From the NCBI GenBank assembly GCA_963826975.1, contig CAWGZJ010000007.1:248001-312000 (forward strand): a stretch of 64,000 bases of DNA, read 5' to 3'. This stretch comes from Palsa-883 sp963826975 (GTDB lineage: Bacteria; Pseudomonadota; Alphaproteobacteria; Acetobacterales; Acetobacteraceae). The translations under genes and the position numbers were made by a program. How positions within the stretch are numbered: the first letter of the stretch is position 1; every line of letters begins with the position of its first letter. Positions 17,278 to 26,613 of the stretch are shown here, piece by piece. The notes beneath the pieces were generated by a model. That model saw only the letters and a program-made list of their open reading frames with translations, had not been told where the DNA came from and searched no databases.

Positions 17278-18623
17278 AACGTGACGCACGCGGTCTGGAA
17301 CTTTCCACCGACAGCGCCGAGGCGGCCACGCTGTTCGATCGCGCGGTGGAGCACTACTTGAAATATCACCTCGACACGATGAACCTGGTGAACGACGCGC
17401 TGGCCGCGGACCCGGGGTTTGTCATGGGCCATTGCATGAAGGGCTACTTGATGCTGGCGGGCGCCAATCCGGCGCATCGTCCGGCCATCGCCGCCAGTCT
17501 GGCCGCCGCCGAGGCCGATGCCTCGGTTGCTACCGCCCGCGAGCAGCGCCACGTCGCGGCGCTGGCCGCGTGGCGACGCGGCGCGCTTGGCGAGGCATTC
17601 TCGGCGTGGCGGGCGCTGCTCGACGCTGATCCCATCGATCTGCTGGCGGTTCGGATTTGTGACACGACCCATTTTCGCTATGGCCAGACGCAGACGGTGC
17701 TGGAGCAGGCCGATCGCCTTGCCCCCGCGTGGTCGCCCGACTTGCCGGGTTACGAATGCTTCCAGTCCGTCTGGGCCTTCGCGCACGAGGAGGCGGGCGA
17801 CACCGCCGGTGCCGAACGTGCGATCGACAGCGCGTATGAGCGCGATCGGACGAATTTCTTTGCCCACCACGTCAAGGCGCACATCCTGGAGACGGACAGC
17901 CGGCCGCGTGAGGGCAACGATTGGCTCGCGCAACAGATCGGCTACTGGCCGATCGGCAATAACCTTGTGCATCATTTGTGGTGGCACCGCGCGCTGATGC
18001 AGCTTGATCTCGGCGAGCGCGATGCGGTGCTGGCCAGCTACGATACGAATATCCGTAATCTGGAGTCACCGCTGACCAAGGCGGTGCCGGACCAGTTCAA
18101 CGACCTGCAAAACGCAACGGCGCTGCTGTGGCGGCTGGAGTTGCTGGGGTTGGACGTCGGCGGACGCTGGGACGAACTGGCGGGCAAGGCCGAGGCACGG
18201 ATCGGCGACACAGCGTATCTGCTGTTGCCGCCGCACCTGATGCTGGCCTTGGCGGCCACCGGGCGCGACGAAGCTGCGGCGCGATTCGTGCTGGCATTGC
18301 GTGAGCAGGCGGCAGACCCGTCCGTTTGGGCCGCGGCGGCGATTGGCGATGTCGTCGTTCCGGTTTGTGAGGCGGCGCTGGCGCACCGGCGCGGGCAGCA
18401 TGCGCAGGTCGTTGCCTTGTTGGAGCCACGCCAGGAGTCGATGCGCCTGCTTGGTGGCAGCGCGGCGCAGCGTGATTTGTTCCGCCAGATACTGATCAAC
18501 TCGGCGATGCGGGCGGACCGACGGGACGTTGTCGCGGCGATGATCGCCGATGAGTGCGCGAGCCATGCCGTTCCACCAACCCAACGTGCCGGCTATGCTG
18601 CCGCGGCGCGCTGGCTGATGTAA
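17274..18623 (+). CDS. Tetratricopeptide repeat protein (TTC38-like)
   Basis: The 449-residue alpha-helical protein contains TPR-like helix pairs throughout: DSAEAATLFDRAVEHYLKYH near the start, the DPGFVMGHCMKGYL pair near residue 46, EQADRLAPAWSPDLPGYEC near 145 and HEEAGDTAGAERAIDSAYER near 170. The HLWWHRALMQLDLGERDAVL stretch near 225 resembles the TTC38 family. No signal peptide or membrane segment is visible. TPR proteins usually hold protein partners; the partner here may be the small protein encoded just upstream, with which it overlaps. A RidA-type gene follows by 14 bases and probably belongs to the same transcript. Confidence 0.8.
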   Translation: MKRDARGLELSTDSAEAATLFDRAVEHYLKYHLDTMNLVNDALAADPGFVMGHCMKGYLMLAGANPAHRPAIAASLAAAEADASVATAREQRHVAALAAWRRGALGEAFSAWRALLDADPIDLLAVRICDTTHFRYGQTQTVLEQADRLAPAWSPDLPGYECFQSVWAFAHEEAGDTAGAERAIDSAYERDRTNFFAHHVKAHILETDSRPREGNDWLAQQIGYWPIGNNLVHHLWWHRALMQLDLGERDAVLASYDTNIRNLESPLTKAVPDQFNDLQNATALLWRLELLGLDVGGRWDELAGKAEARIGDTAYLLLPPHLMLALAATGRDEAAARFVLALREQAADPSVWAAAAIGDVVVPVCEAALAHRRGQHAQVVALLEPRQESMRLLGGSAAQRDLFRQILINSAMRADRRDVVAAMIADECASHAVPPTQRAGYAAAARWLM

Positions 18624-18637
18624 GGGGGGTGCAGACG

Positions 18638-19021
18638 ATGCCAAAGATCGAACGCCTGATGGTGGATGGCCAGGCGACGCCGTTCAGCCATTACTGCCAT
18701 GTCGTGAAGTCGGGCAACCTGATCTGGGTTTCGGGCACTGTCGGGATCGCCGGCGATGGGAGTATTCCGGACGGTGTGGTCGAGCAGTTCGAGATCGCGG
18801 TTGCCAATATGGATGCCGGCCTGAAGGCGGTCGGTGCCGGCGCCGAACATGTGGTGAAGGTGGTCGTCTATCTGACCGATGTGGACGACCGCACGAAGAT
18901 CAATCCGGTGCGGCAAAGATATTTTGGTGCGCATCGGCCGGCTTCCACGCTGATGGAGGTTTCTGCGCTGGTGCTGCCGGAGCTGAAGGTGGAGATCGAG
19001 GCGCAGGCGGTCTTGCCGTAG
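18638..19021 (+). CDS. RidA (YjgF/YER057c/UK114) family protein lacking the catalytic arginine
   Basis: The 127-residue protein has the chorismate mutase-like RidA fold, with GNLIWVSGTVGIAGDG near residue 26 and KVEIEAQAV at the end. Archetypal RidA deaminases have P-A-R-S/T-C-V in the active site, the Arg binding the carboxylate of the imine. Here the equivalent reads PASTLME, so the arginine is replaced by serine. It is therefore probably one of the Rid subgroups with another activity. Start ATG 18638. Compare the second RidA gene at 30984, which keeps the arginine. Confidence 0.88.
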   Translation: MPKIERLMVDGQATPFSHYCHVVKSGNLIWVSGTVGIAGDGSIPDGVVEQFEIAVANMDAGLKAVGAGAEHVVKVVVYLTDVDDRTKINPVRQRYFGAHRPASTLMEVSALVLPELKVEIEAQAVLP

Positions 19022-19089
19022 GTTGGGAAAGCGTGGCGTCGGACTTGATCGGGGGGTAGCATCGCCCGCCACTTTCCGCATGCACGAAG

Positions 19090-19122
19090 CAAGGCGGAAA
19101 GCGCTGCGCTTTTCCGCCCTTG
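19090..19122. terminator. Possible hairpin terminator between convergent genes
   Basis: CAAGGCGGAAA pairs with TTTTCCGCCCTTG across a GC-rich loop, with one bulged base. It lies in the gap between the RidA and PPOX genes, which converge. The hairpin could end transcription from either side. No long T tract follows. Confidence 0.4.
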
Positions 19123-19159
19123 CGACGCGTTACGCTCGCTGCGAGTGCGCGCCTTGTGC

Positions 19160-19789
19160 CTAGTAGATCGTTGCTTTTAGTCGCTCTGGATATTCGCGGT
19201 CGTATTGTTCTCCGCCGACCGTGCCGCGGGTGATGTCGGCCAGCATCGTTCCGGTGCTGGGTAGTGATTTGCGCTCGATGTGCTTCGCCGGGTTCCACAA
19301 CTCGGACCGCACCAGCGCCTTCGGGCACTGGAAATATACTGCCTCGACGTGCACCACGATCACCGAGCGCGGCAGCTTGCCCTGCATCGGAAATCGCGCG
19401 AGCAGCGCTGGGTCGATTGATATCTCCGCCCGGCCGTTGACCCGCAGCGTTTCGCCGACGCCGGGGACCAGGAACAGCAGCGCGATGCGCGGATCGGTGA
19501 GCAGGTTGCGCAGGCTGTCGATGCGGTTGTTGCCTCGGCGGTCCGGTAGCAGCAGCGTGTGGTCGTCCTCGATCGTGACGAAGCCGGCAGGATCGCCGCG
19601 GGGCGACACGTCCAGTCCGCCCGGCCCGCTGGTTGCGATCACCACGAACGGTGAGGCTGCGATCATCGCGCGGTAGTGCGGGTGCAGGTAGTCGATTTCC
19701 TTGGTGAGCGCTGCGGGGCTGGACTCGCCATACAGCGCGGCGAGCGTCGCCTCGTCGGTGATCAGGTGGTTGCCGGCCATGCCGTCCAT
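19160..19789 (-). CDS. Pyridoxamine 5'-phosphate oxidase-family FMN flavoprotein (MSMEG_1061 type)
   Basis: The 209-residue protein belongs to the PPOX split-barrel group: GLDVSPRGDPAGFV near residue 80, LLPDRRGNNRIDSLRN near 100, FLVPGVGETLRVNGRA near 125 and the C-terminal EAVYFQCPKAL segment. The LPDRRGNNR and GETLRVNGRA motifs are those of TIGR04025-like FMN-dependent proteins. The reaction is unknown in the family. Start ATG 19789 has an AAGGAG site eight bases upstream; upstream in-frame codons have no such site. It diverges from the hydrolase at 19948. Confidence 0.85.
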   Translation of the reverse strand: MDGMAGNHLITDEATLAALYGESSPAALTKEIDYLHPHYRAMIAASPFVVIATSGPGGLDVSPRGDPAGFVTIEDDHTLLLPDRRGNNRIDSLRNLLTDPRIALLFLVPGVGETLRVNGRAEISIDPALLARFPMQGKLPRSVIVVHVEAVYFQCPKALVRSELWNPAKHIERKSLPSTGTMLADITRGTVGGEQYDREYPERLKATIY

Positions 19790-19947
19790 CACGGCTTCTC
19801 CTTCCGCTGCATCCCGCCGGACCTTACCGCCGTCGGGCGGCGTCGCGCCAGCCCGGGCCGCGCAAGGGTGCGGGATCGGTCGGGTTTCCCGTCCGGACGA
19901 GTCGGTTCTACTCTGGGGTGAACGTGACACAACGGGAGGACGCCGCC

Positions 19948-20754
19948 ATGCGGTTGCAGCTTGATGGCCGGAACATCGCCTATGACCTGGTTGGCCCCGC
20001 GGGTGCGCCGGTGGTGTGCATGACGCACTCGCTGGCGTCCGATGGCGGGATGTGGGCGGAGCAGGTGCTGCCGCTGCTGGCCGCCGGGTTCCGCGTATTG
20101 CGCATCGATATGCGCGGCCATGGCGGCAGCGATCCGGTCGCGGGCGATTACACGATGAGCCAGCTCGCCGGTGACGTGGCTGGGGTGCTGGAGCAACTCG
20201 GCCTCGCGCGGGTGCATTATATCGGCCTATCGATCGGCGGCATGTTGGGTCAGGCCTTGGCGATCGAGCATCCGGACCGGGTGATATCGGCGATGTGGTG
20301 TGATACGCTGCCCGCCAGTCCCAGCGGTGCGGCGCAGGCGTGGGCGGATCGGATGCGCACGGTGCGTGAGGCGAACTCGCTGGCGCCTTTGGCAGCGCCG
20401 ACGATGGAACGTTGGTTTACCGATGCGTTCAAGCCGCGCAATCCCGGGCGGTGGAAGGAGATCCACGACACCATCGTGGGGACGACGCCGGCGGGGTATT
20501 TGGGCTGCTCCGCGGGGATCCAGAATTTCGATTTTAGAGCGAAACTTTCGTCGTTGAAGCTGCCTGTGCTGGTGGTGGTGGGTGATGGCGATGCCGGCAC
20601 GCCGCCTGCCGGCAACAAGCTGCTGGCCGACCTGGTGCCTGGGGCGCGGTATGCGGAGATCAAGAATGCGCGGCATTTTCCGAATGTCGAGCACCCGAAC
20701 TCGTTCAACCGGCTGATGATGAGCTGGTTCTGGACGCAACGCGGCCTGGCCTGA
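19948..20754 (+). CDS. Alpha/beta hydrolase, 3-oxoadipate enol-lactonase-like
   Basis: The 268-residue product has the oxyanion segment THSLASDGGMW near residue 32, DMRGHGGSD near 60, the nucleophile elbow GLSIGG near 93, an aspartate in VVGDGDAGTP near 218 and the catalytic His in NARHFPNVE near 245. The order and the RGHGGSDP motif are those of PcaD-like enol-lactonases, but sequence alone does not fix the substrate. ATG 19948 is preferred over an upstream ATG because GGGAGG lies eight bases before it. The SDR gene follows 14 bases downstream and is probably co-transcribed. Confidence 0.85.
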   Translation: MRLQLDGRNIAYDLVGPAGAPVVCMTHSLASDGGMWAEQVLPLLAAGFRVLRIDMRGHGGSDPVAGDYTMSQLAGDVAGVLEQLGLARVHYIGLSIGGMLGQALAIEHPDRVISAMWCDTLPASPSGAAQAWADRMRTVREANSLAPLAAPTMERWFTDAFKPRNPGRWKEIHDTIVGTTPAGYLGCSAGIQNFDFRAKLSSLKLPVLVVVGDGDAGTPPAGNKLLADLVPGARYAEIKNARHFPNVEHPNSFNRLMMSWFWTQRGLA

Positions 20755-20768
20755 GGGAGGGCGACACG

Positions 20769-21560
20769 ATGGAAGCGGTGGGACGACTGGCCGGCAAGGT
20801 TGGTTTGGTGACCGCGGCGGCGTCCGGCATGGGGCGCGCGGGGGTGCTTCGTTTCGCGCGCGAGGGTGCGGCGGTCGGCGTGGTGGATATCGATGAGGCG
20901 CGCACCGAGGCAGTGGTGAAGGAGATCGTTGCCGCCGGTGGAAAAGCGATCGCGATCGCCGGGGATCTGCGGCAGGACGTGTTCGCGCGCGAGATCGTGC
21001 ATCGTACGGTGAAGGCGTTCGGCGGACTTGATTTCGTCTGGAACCATGTTGGCCATCCGGGTCCTGCCTCGATCGAGGGGATCGAGTGGAAGGATTTCGA
21101 ACTGGCGATGGATTTGAACCTGCGCACCGTGCTGGTGACAACAGAGGCAGCGTTGCCGGAGTTGCGCGCGCGGGGTGGCGGGTCGATTTTGTTTACTGCG
21201 TCGACCTCGGGGTTGACCGGGTCGCAGTTCAGCCCGGTCTACAATATCGCGAAGTTCGGAGTGGTGGGCTTGGTGCATGGGCTGGCGAAGCGTTACGCGC
21301 GCGAGAAGATCAGGGTGAACGCGGTGTGTCCGGGGCCGACGGATACGCCAATGCTGCGGGTGTTCGTTGCGCGTCCGGACAGCCAGTTGCCGCCGGGTGA
21401 AACGCCGGAGACGCTGGTACAGAAGCGCGGCGGGCAGGTGCCGATGGGGCGGCCGGCGCGGCCGGAGGAAATCGCCAATGCGGCGCTGTTCCTGCTGTCG
21501 GACGAGGCATCGTATATTACCGGGGTGGCATTGCCGGTGGATGGTGGGGCTACGGCTTGA
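20769..21560 (+). CDS. SDR family oxidoreductase
   Basis: The 263-residue classical short-chain dehydrogenase/reductase has the cofactor loop TAAASGMGRA at residues 15-24, with the first glycine of TGxxxGxG replaced by alanine. The acidic VVDIDEA at the end of the second strand indicates NAD preference. The active site is complete: Ser in TASTSG and Tyr-x3-Lys in YNIAK. The C-terminal ITGVALPVDGGATA is typical. Likely oxidises or reduces a small alcohol or ketone linked to the upstream hydrolase. Confidence 0.9.
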   Translation: MEAVGRLAGKVGLVTAAASGMGRAGVLRFAREGAAVGVVDIDEARTEAVVKEIVAAGGKAIAIAGDLRQDVFAREIVHRTVKAFGGLDFVWNHVGHPGPASIEGIEWKDFELAMDLNLRTVLVTTEAALPELRARGGGSILFTASTSGLTGSQFSPVYNIAKFGVVGLVHGLAKRYAREKIRVNAVCPGPTDTPMLRVFVARPDSQLPPGETPETLVQKRGGQVPMGRPARPEEIANAALFLLSDEASYITGVALPVDGGATA

Positions 21561-21639
21561 GTGGTGCGCGGGCGTCTGCCTCTGCCGCGCTTTGTGGGTT
21601 TGGGCCGCGAAGAGCGGACCGAGGTCGGCGGGTTGAGTG

Positions 21640-21747
21640 GTTGAGCCGCGAAGCGGATCAACGGTGAGCGTGGTGCGTGGGAGCAGCGCCCTCACCCGCG
21701 TCGCAAGTGCTCCGCGACCTCTCCCGCGAAGAGCGGGCGAGGTGTAC
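21640..21747. repeat. Interspersed hairpin repeat A, copy 2 (convergent gap)
   Basis: The copy contains GCGAAGCGGATCA at its left side and the stem CCTCTCCCGC / GCGGGCGAGG at 21718-21742 with one mismatch, loop GAAGA. It fills the gap between the converging SDR and VWA genes. Confidence 0.75.
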
Positions 21748-21752
21748 GTGGT

Positions 21753-23126
21753 TTATCCGCCATCTTTCAGGATGTCTGTCACCACACGCTCCAGATGCCG
21801 CAGCGTGTTGCATACCGTCGCTACGTGGCAGAACGGCCGGTAGCGTAACATATCCGAATCGCCGGTGCCCCATGCGGTGCGGTATTCGGGGTTGAGCCAG
21901 ATCACGCGCTTGGCCCGCGCGGCGATTGCCTGGAATATGTCGATGCGCGGATCGGTGCGGTTGCCGCGTGCATCGCCCAGGATTATCAGTGTTGTCTTGT
22001 TCGTTACGTAACGACCCCATCCGTCCTCGAAATCGGCCAGCGAGTTTCCGTAGTTCGATGAGCCGTAGCCGATCGTCTGCATGATCTTGGCAATGGCCGT
22101 CTCGATCGGTTCGGATTCCAGGATGTCGCTGACCTCGATCAGGCTGCTGGCGAAGGCGAAGCCGCTTATGTCGGCCAGCGCCTCGTGCAGTGCATAAAGG
22201 AACATCAGCAGGAATTGCGCCATCGCGGCGACCGAACCGGAGACGTCGCACAGCACCATCACGCGCGGCTTCTCGATCCGTTTCTGTTTCCAGACGGTCA
22301 CGAACGGGATGCCGTCCCAGGCCATGTTGCGGCGGATCGTACGACGAACGTCGAGCTGGCCGCGCAGCTTGCGCCGGCGTGGCTTGGCATAGCGGGAGGC
22401 GAGCTTGCGTGCGATCGCGCGGACCAGCACACGCATGCGGTCCAGGTCGCGCCTTTCAAGGCTGGTCAGGCGGGCGGATTTCAGGAGTTCCTCGCGGAAC
22501 TTCTCGGTTTCGCCGCGTGCGAACAGCAGCAGATTGCGGTCCACCAGGTCGCGCACCTGATCGCGTAGCCGCTCGATCCGTTCTTCCAGCAGATCAGCCT
22601 GGGCGTTGGTGACCGCCGTGGCGGCGCGGCGCAGATTGGCCATGTCGCGCTCCACACCGCGCAAGCCCATGCGGTCCAGGACGCGGCGGGCGTAGAGGTT
22701 CCGCTGAGTGAAGAAGCGGATGTTTTCCAGTCCGGCTTCGCGCGCTGCCTGTTCCACGGCGGTGGCTAGCGCGACACGATCGTCGTTCAGCAGCATCTCG
22801 CCGAACGATCCGCCGCCGCCGCTGCCCATTCCTTCGCCTTGGCCGCCCGCCTGGCCTTGGGGTGGCGCTTCATCGTCCGACGCCGAGGCGTCGTCGGGTT
22901 CGAAACCTTGGCGCTTGAAGTAGAGATCGAAACATTCGTCGAACAGCGCCTTCTCGTCTGGCGTTTTGGCCAGCACCAGGGACAGCGTGTCCTTCAGTAT
23001 GGTGCGATCATCGTAGCCGACCACGCGTACGGCGCGGGCGGCGTCGATCCCTTCCGCCGCGGAAACGCGCAGGCCGGCACTGCGCGTGGCCTGCAGGAAC
23101 TGTCGCAGCGGCTCCGTTGCCTGCAT
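21753..23126 (-). CDS. VWA domain-containing CoxE-like protein
   Basis: The 457-residue protein has a charged helical N-terminal half, a Gly/Ser/Gln-rich linker at about residues 85-108, and a C-terminal von Willebrand A domain whose metal site begins with DVSGS (near 293). This is the arrangement of CoxE-like proteins, which act with a MoxR-type AAA+ ATPase to mature or load metal cofactors, best known from carbon monoxide dehydrogenase clusters. The MoxR gene lies three bases upstream on the same strand. A molybdenum hydroxylase large-subunit gene lies 5.5 kb away at 28653, a possible client. Confidence 0.85.
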   Translation of the reverse strand: MQATEPLRQFLQATRSAGLRVSAAEGIDAARAVRVVGYDDRTILKDTLSLVLAKTPDEKALFDECFDLYFKRQGFEPDDASASDDEAPPQGQAGGQGEGMGSGGGGSFGEMLLNDDRVALATAVEQAAREAGLENIRFFTQRNLYARRVLDRMGLRGVERDMANLRRAATAVTNAQADLLEERIERLRDQVRDLVDRNLLLFARGETEKFREELLKSARLTSLERRDLDRMRVLVRAIARKLASRYAKPRRRKLRGQLDVRRTIRRNMAWDGIPFVTVWKQKRIEKPRVMVLCDVSGSVAAMAQFLLMFLYALHEALADISGFAFASSLIEVSDILESEPIETAIAKIMQTIGYGSSNYGNSLADFEDGWGRYVTNKTTLIILGDARGNRTDPRIDIFQAIAARAKRVIWLNPEYRTAWGTGDSDMLRYRPFCHVATVCNTLRHLERVVTDILKDGG

Positions 23127-23129
23127 GCG

Positions 23130-24086
23130 TTACGCCGCCAGTCCGGCGTCCTGCCGTGCTTTCGCGGTCATGCCGCCGAGCTGCCGACCGGCGACCTCGA
23201 TATCCGCCTCGAACTTCAGCAACACGTTCAGCGTGTCGTGCACCATATCGACCTCCAGCGCCGCCGCGTGCAGCAGCAACAGCACGCGCGCCCAGTCGAT
23301 CGTTTCGCTGACCGATGGCGCCTTCTTCAGATCCAGCGCGCGCAATTGCTGGACGAAGTTCACCAGTTGGGCGCGCAGGCTGGCCTCGATCCCGGGCACA
23401 CGGGATTCGATAATGCGGGCTTCCAACTTCGCGTCGGGAAAGCCGATGTGCAGATGCAGGCAACGGCGTTTCAACGCATCGCCCAGATCGCGGGTGCTGT
23501 TGGAGGTCAGCAGCACGACCGGCGGCACCAGTGCGTGCACCTCGCCGATCTCGGGGATCGAGATCTGGTAGTCGGACAGGATTTCCAGCAGGAATGCCTC
23601 GAACTCCTGGTCGGATTTGTCGATTTCGTCGATCAGCAGCACCGCGCCGGCGGGCTCTTGCAACGCGCGCAGCAACGGCCGCGGTTCCAGGAATTCGGGG
23701 GCGAAGAAGATGTCGCCGAACCCGTGCAGCTTGTCGATCGCCGCGGTCAGGCTGTCGGTCGGACCTAACACCTCGTTGATCTTGTCTTTGAGGATCTGGG
23801 TGTAGAGGAGTTGCTTGCCATATTTCCATTCATACAGCGCCTTCGATTCATCCAGGCCCTCGTAGCACTGCATGCGGATCAGCTTCAGCCCGAGCCAGCT
23901 TGCGACTGACTTTGCCAGCTCGGTCTTGCCGACGCCGGCCGGGCCTTCCACCAGGATCGGTTTTTGCAGATGGTGCGCCAGATAGACCGCGGTGGCGATC
24001 TGCCGGCTGGGAATATACCCGACGGACGCCAACCCGGCGTCGACCGCATCGATCGAACCGATCCTGCTCGCGACACTATCGTTCAT
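23130..24086 (-). CDS. MoxR-family AAA+ ATPase
   Basis: The 318-residue ATPase has Walker A GPAGVGKTE at residues 48-56, Walker B LLIDEIDKSD near 150, sensor 1 in LLTSNSTRDLGDAL and the arginine-finger segment KRRCLHLHIGFPD. This is the MoxR branch, which with VWA proteins remodels client enzymes and helps insert metals. ATG 24086 is the first start at the conserved N-terminus; longer readings extend into low-complexity sequence of the divergent promoter region. It is the first gene of a two-gene operon with the VWA gene. Confidence 0.9.
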   Translation of the reverse strand: MNDSVASRIGSIDAVDAGLASVGYIPSRQIATAVYLAHHLQKPILVEGPAGVGKTELAKSVASWLGLKLIRMQCYEGLDESKALYEWKYGKQLLYTQILKDKINEVLGPTDSLTAAIDKLHGFGDIFFAPEFLEPRPLLRALQEPAGAVLLIDEIDKSDQEFEAFLLEILSDYQISIPEIGEVHALVPPVVLLTSNSTRDLGDALKRRCLHLHIGFPDAKLEARIIESRVPGIEASLRAQLVNFVQQLRALDLKKAPSVSETIDWARVLLLLHAAALEVDMVHDTLNVLLKFEADIEVAGRQLGGMTAKARQDAGLAA

Positions 24087-24303
24087 GCCGCTCGGTCTCG
24101 CTGAAAACCCACACCCCAAACCTTTCGCAACGTTCGCACGACCGTTGGCCACATCGCGGCAGAAACGGCACCGTTGCGTCTTGCTTGGCGGTGGCGTCGC
24201 GGTCAACCCCCACCGCGCGCGCCGCGGGTCGCGGGGGGTTGAGGGCGGCGGCCCCGCCAAGCACACTCGGCAGGCCGTGCGGCACATCGGGGAGACACGA
24301 CCA

Positions 24304-25470
24304 ATGGATTTTCAGATCAACCCGCAACAGCGCGAGATGGTCGCGTCGGTCCGCGCGCTCGCCCAGGGTGAATTCAAGCAGACCGCCGGCAAGTGGATGG
24401 ACGGCACTTTCCCCTGGACCAATATGAAGAAGCTGGCGGAGCTGGGTGTGCTGGGGATGTCGGTGCCCGAAGAATATGGCGGCCTGGGCCTGCCCATTCT
24501 GGACACCGCGTTGATCCTGGAGGAGATCGCCAAGGTCGATTACGTGACCGCAATGGCGGTGATGGGCGAAGCCGGCGTGCAAACCCGCGTGATCGCCCGC
24601 TACGCGCCCGATGCGATCAAGAACCGCATATTGCCGAAGGTCGTTTCGGGTGAGTGCATGCTGGCCGTGTGCATGACGGAACCGCACGCCGGCACCGACG
24701 TCGCCAACTACCGCACCAACGCGCGCATCGTCGGCGACCGCGTGATCCTGAAGGGCACCAAGACCCTGATCAGCCGCGCGCCGGAGGCCGGCATGTTCGT
24801 CGTGTTCACCCGCGTCGACAGCAGGCCCGGCCGCGAGGGCATTGGCTGCGTGCTGCTGGAGCCCGACACCAAGGGCTTCGAGGTCACCGGCACCTATCAC
24901 ACGATGGGTGGTGAGAATCTGCACGAGATCCAGTTCAACGACTGCGAACTGCCGCTGGAGAACCTGGTCATCAAGGAGGATGGGTTCCGTCGCCTGCTGA
25001 CCGCGTTCAACACACAGCGTTGCCTTAACCCATCGATCTCGCTGGGTCTTGCGGAGGGTGCGTTCGACGAAGCGGTGAATTATGTCCGCGATCGCACCGT
25101 GTTTGGCAAGCCGATTGCCGATCACCAGGGCGTTCGGTGGAAGCTGGCTGACATGTTCAAGGACATCGAGGCCGGGCGGGGCCTGCTGTATCGCGCCTGC
25201 ATGACGGCGAACCCATTTCCCGATCCGTTCCTGGCGGCGACTGCGAAGATCTTCAACAACGAGATGTCGCTGCGGGTTACGTCGGAGGCCGTGCAGTTGC
25301 ATGGCGGGTTTGGATTTACCGACGAATATCCGGTGTCGCGGCTGTATCGCGGCGCACGCTATGGCTCGATCGGTGGCGGCACGTCGGAGACGTTGCGCGA
25401 TCTGATCGGCAAGAAGATCGTCGGCGACCTGGATGTTGGCGAGGGTATCCTCAGTCTTGATACCTACTGA
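24304..25470 (+). CDS. Acyl-CoA dehydrogenase-fold flavoprotein, second copy without the catalytic glutamate
   Basis: The 388-residue product has the FAD/substrate motif CMTEPHAGTDVAN, RTVFGKPIADHQGVRW and QLHGGFGFTDEYPVSRLYRG. As in the gene at 9733, the YEGT position reads GGGT and the helix-G position is Gln238 in FNTQR, so neither known site for the catalytic base holds a Glu. Unlike that gene, the residue matching Arg85 is Met84. It is followed 12 bases later by a SucC-like and SucD-like pair that would make an acyl-CoA, so the three form an acid activation plus acyl-CoA conversion operon. Start ATG 24304. The substrate is unknown. Confidence 0.82.
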   Translation: MDFQINPQQREMVASVRALAQGEFKQTAGKWMDGTFPWTNMKKLAELGVLGMSVPEEYGGLGLPILDTALILEEIAKVDYVTAMAVMGEAGVQTRVIARYAPDAIKNRILPKVVSGECMLAVCMTEPHAGTDVANYRTNARIVGDRVILKGTKTLISRAPEAGMFVVFTRVDSRPGREGIGCVLLEPDTKGFEVTGTYHTMGGENLHEIQFNDCELPLENLVIKEDGFRRLLTAFNTQRCLNPSISLGLAEGAFDEAVNYVRDRTVFGKPIADHQGVRWKLADMFKDIEAGRGLLYRACMTANPFPDPFLAATAKIFNNEMSLRVTSEAVQLHGGFGFTDEYPVSRLYRGARYGSIGGGTSETLRDLIGKKIVGDLDVGEGILSLDTY

Positions 25471-25482
25471 CGGAGCACGGGG

Positions 25483-26613
25483 ATGCTACTGATCGAGGCC
25501 GACGGCAAGGCGTTGTTCGCCGAGCATGGCATCGCGGTTCCACCTGGTCACGTTGTGACCGCCGCCGATGTCATTGCGCCGCCGGCTGATGCCGGGCCGT
25601 GGATGGTCAAGGCGCAAGTGCCCGTCGGCGGGCGCGGCAAGGCCGGCGGGATTCAGCATTGCGGGACGCCGGATGGCGTGGCCGCGGCGGTGCGCGGGAT
25701 GCTCGGCGGGCGGCTGAAGGGCCATGCGGTGGAGGCCTGCCTGATCGAACAGGTCGCCAGCGGTGCGGAACGCTATCTTGCACTGATGGTCGATCCCGCG
25801 AACTACGGCGTGCGGGTCATCTACCTGGCCGAGGGCGGCATGGAGGTGGAACAAGGCGGCGACGCTGATCTTGCTGGGCAGGTTTGCGCGCCGGAAATTG
25901 CCGCGATCGTTGCTATACTGGATGCCATGCTGGCGCAAGAGCCGGCGACGATCCGCGCACAGATCGCCGAAGTCGGGCGCAAGCTGGCCGAGATGCTGCT
26001 GGTGCGTGAACTGGCGCTGGCGGAGATCAATCCGCTGTTCGTTACTGATGCCGGCTGCGTTGCCGGTGACGCCAAGGTGGTGGTCGATCTGAATGCCGTC
26101 GATCGCCAGCCGCGGATTGCCGAGTTGATCGGCGCGCGCCCGTCGATCTATCTCGACGCCAATCGCAAGCTGAGCGAGGGGTTCGACTATGTCGAGCTTG
26201 ATCCGGAGGGCGAGATTGGCCTGGTGACCACCGGCGCCGGGTTGTCGATGATGCTGATCGATGAACTGACCGCGCGTGGAATGAAGCCGCTCAATTTCTG
26301 CGATGTGCGGACCGGGCAGTTGCGCGGCAGTCCGCATCGGCTGATCCGCGTGCTGGAATGGATCACCTCGCGCCCGTCGCTGCGTGTGGTGCTGGTGAAC
26401 ATCTTTGCCGGCATTACCGACTTGGGTGAGTTTGCTGCTTTGTTGGCCGCCGCGGTGGATGCCTCGCCTGCGTTGCGCGTGCCGGTCGTTGCGCGGCTGG
26501 TGGGACGCGGTGCTGCCGATGCACGGCGTATCCTGGCGGAAAAGCGGCCGGATATTGCGATGGAGGAAGAGTTGCAGGCGGCGCTCGATCGGATCGCAGC
26601 GGTGCTGGCATGA
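25483..26613 (+). CDS. Succinate/malate-CoA ligase beta-subunit-like protein (SucC family)
   Basis: The 376-residue protein has the ATP-grasp domain (KAQVPVGGRGKAGGIQ near residue 43, EINPLFV near 183) and the C-terminal CoA-ligase domain with GLVTTGAGLSMMLIDEL near 245 and VVLVNIFAGITD near 304. It is close to the usual length for SucC. Together with the next gene it would activate a carboxylic acid with CoA at the cost of ATP or GTP. The divergence from housekeeping SucC and the link to the glutamate-less acyl-CoA dehydrogenase suggest a substrate other than succinate. Confidence 0.85.
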   Translation: MLLIEADGKALFAEHGIAVPPGHVVTAADVIAPPADAGPWMVKAQVPVGGRGKAGGIQHCGTPDGVAAAVRGMLGGRLKGHAVEACLIEQVASGAERYLALMVDPANYGVRVIYLAEGGMEVEQGGDADLAGQVCAPEIAAIVAILDAMLAQEPATIRAQIAEVGRKLAEMLLVRELALAEINPLFVTDAGCVAGDAKVVVDLNAVDRQPRIAELIGARPSIYLDANRKLSEGFDYVELDPEGEIGLVTTGAGLSMMLIDELTARGMKPLNFCDVRTGQLRGSPHRLIRVLEWITSRPSLRVVLVNIFAGITDLGEFAALLAAAVDASPALRVPVVARLVGRGAADARRILAEKRPDIAMEEELQAALDRIAAVLA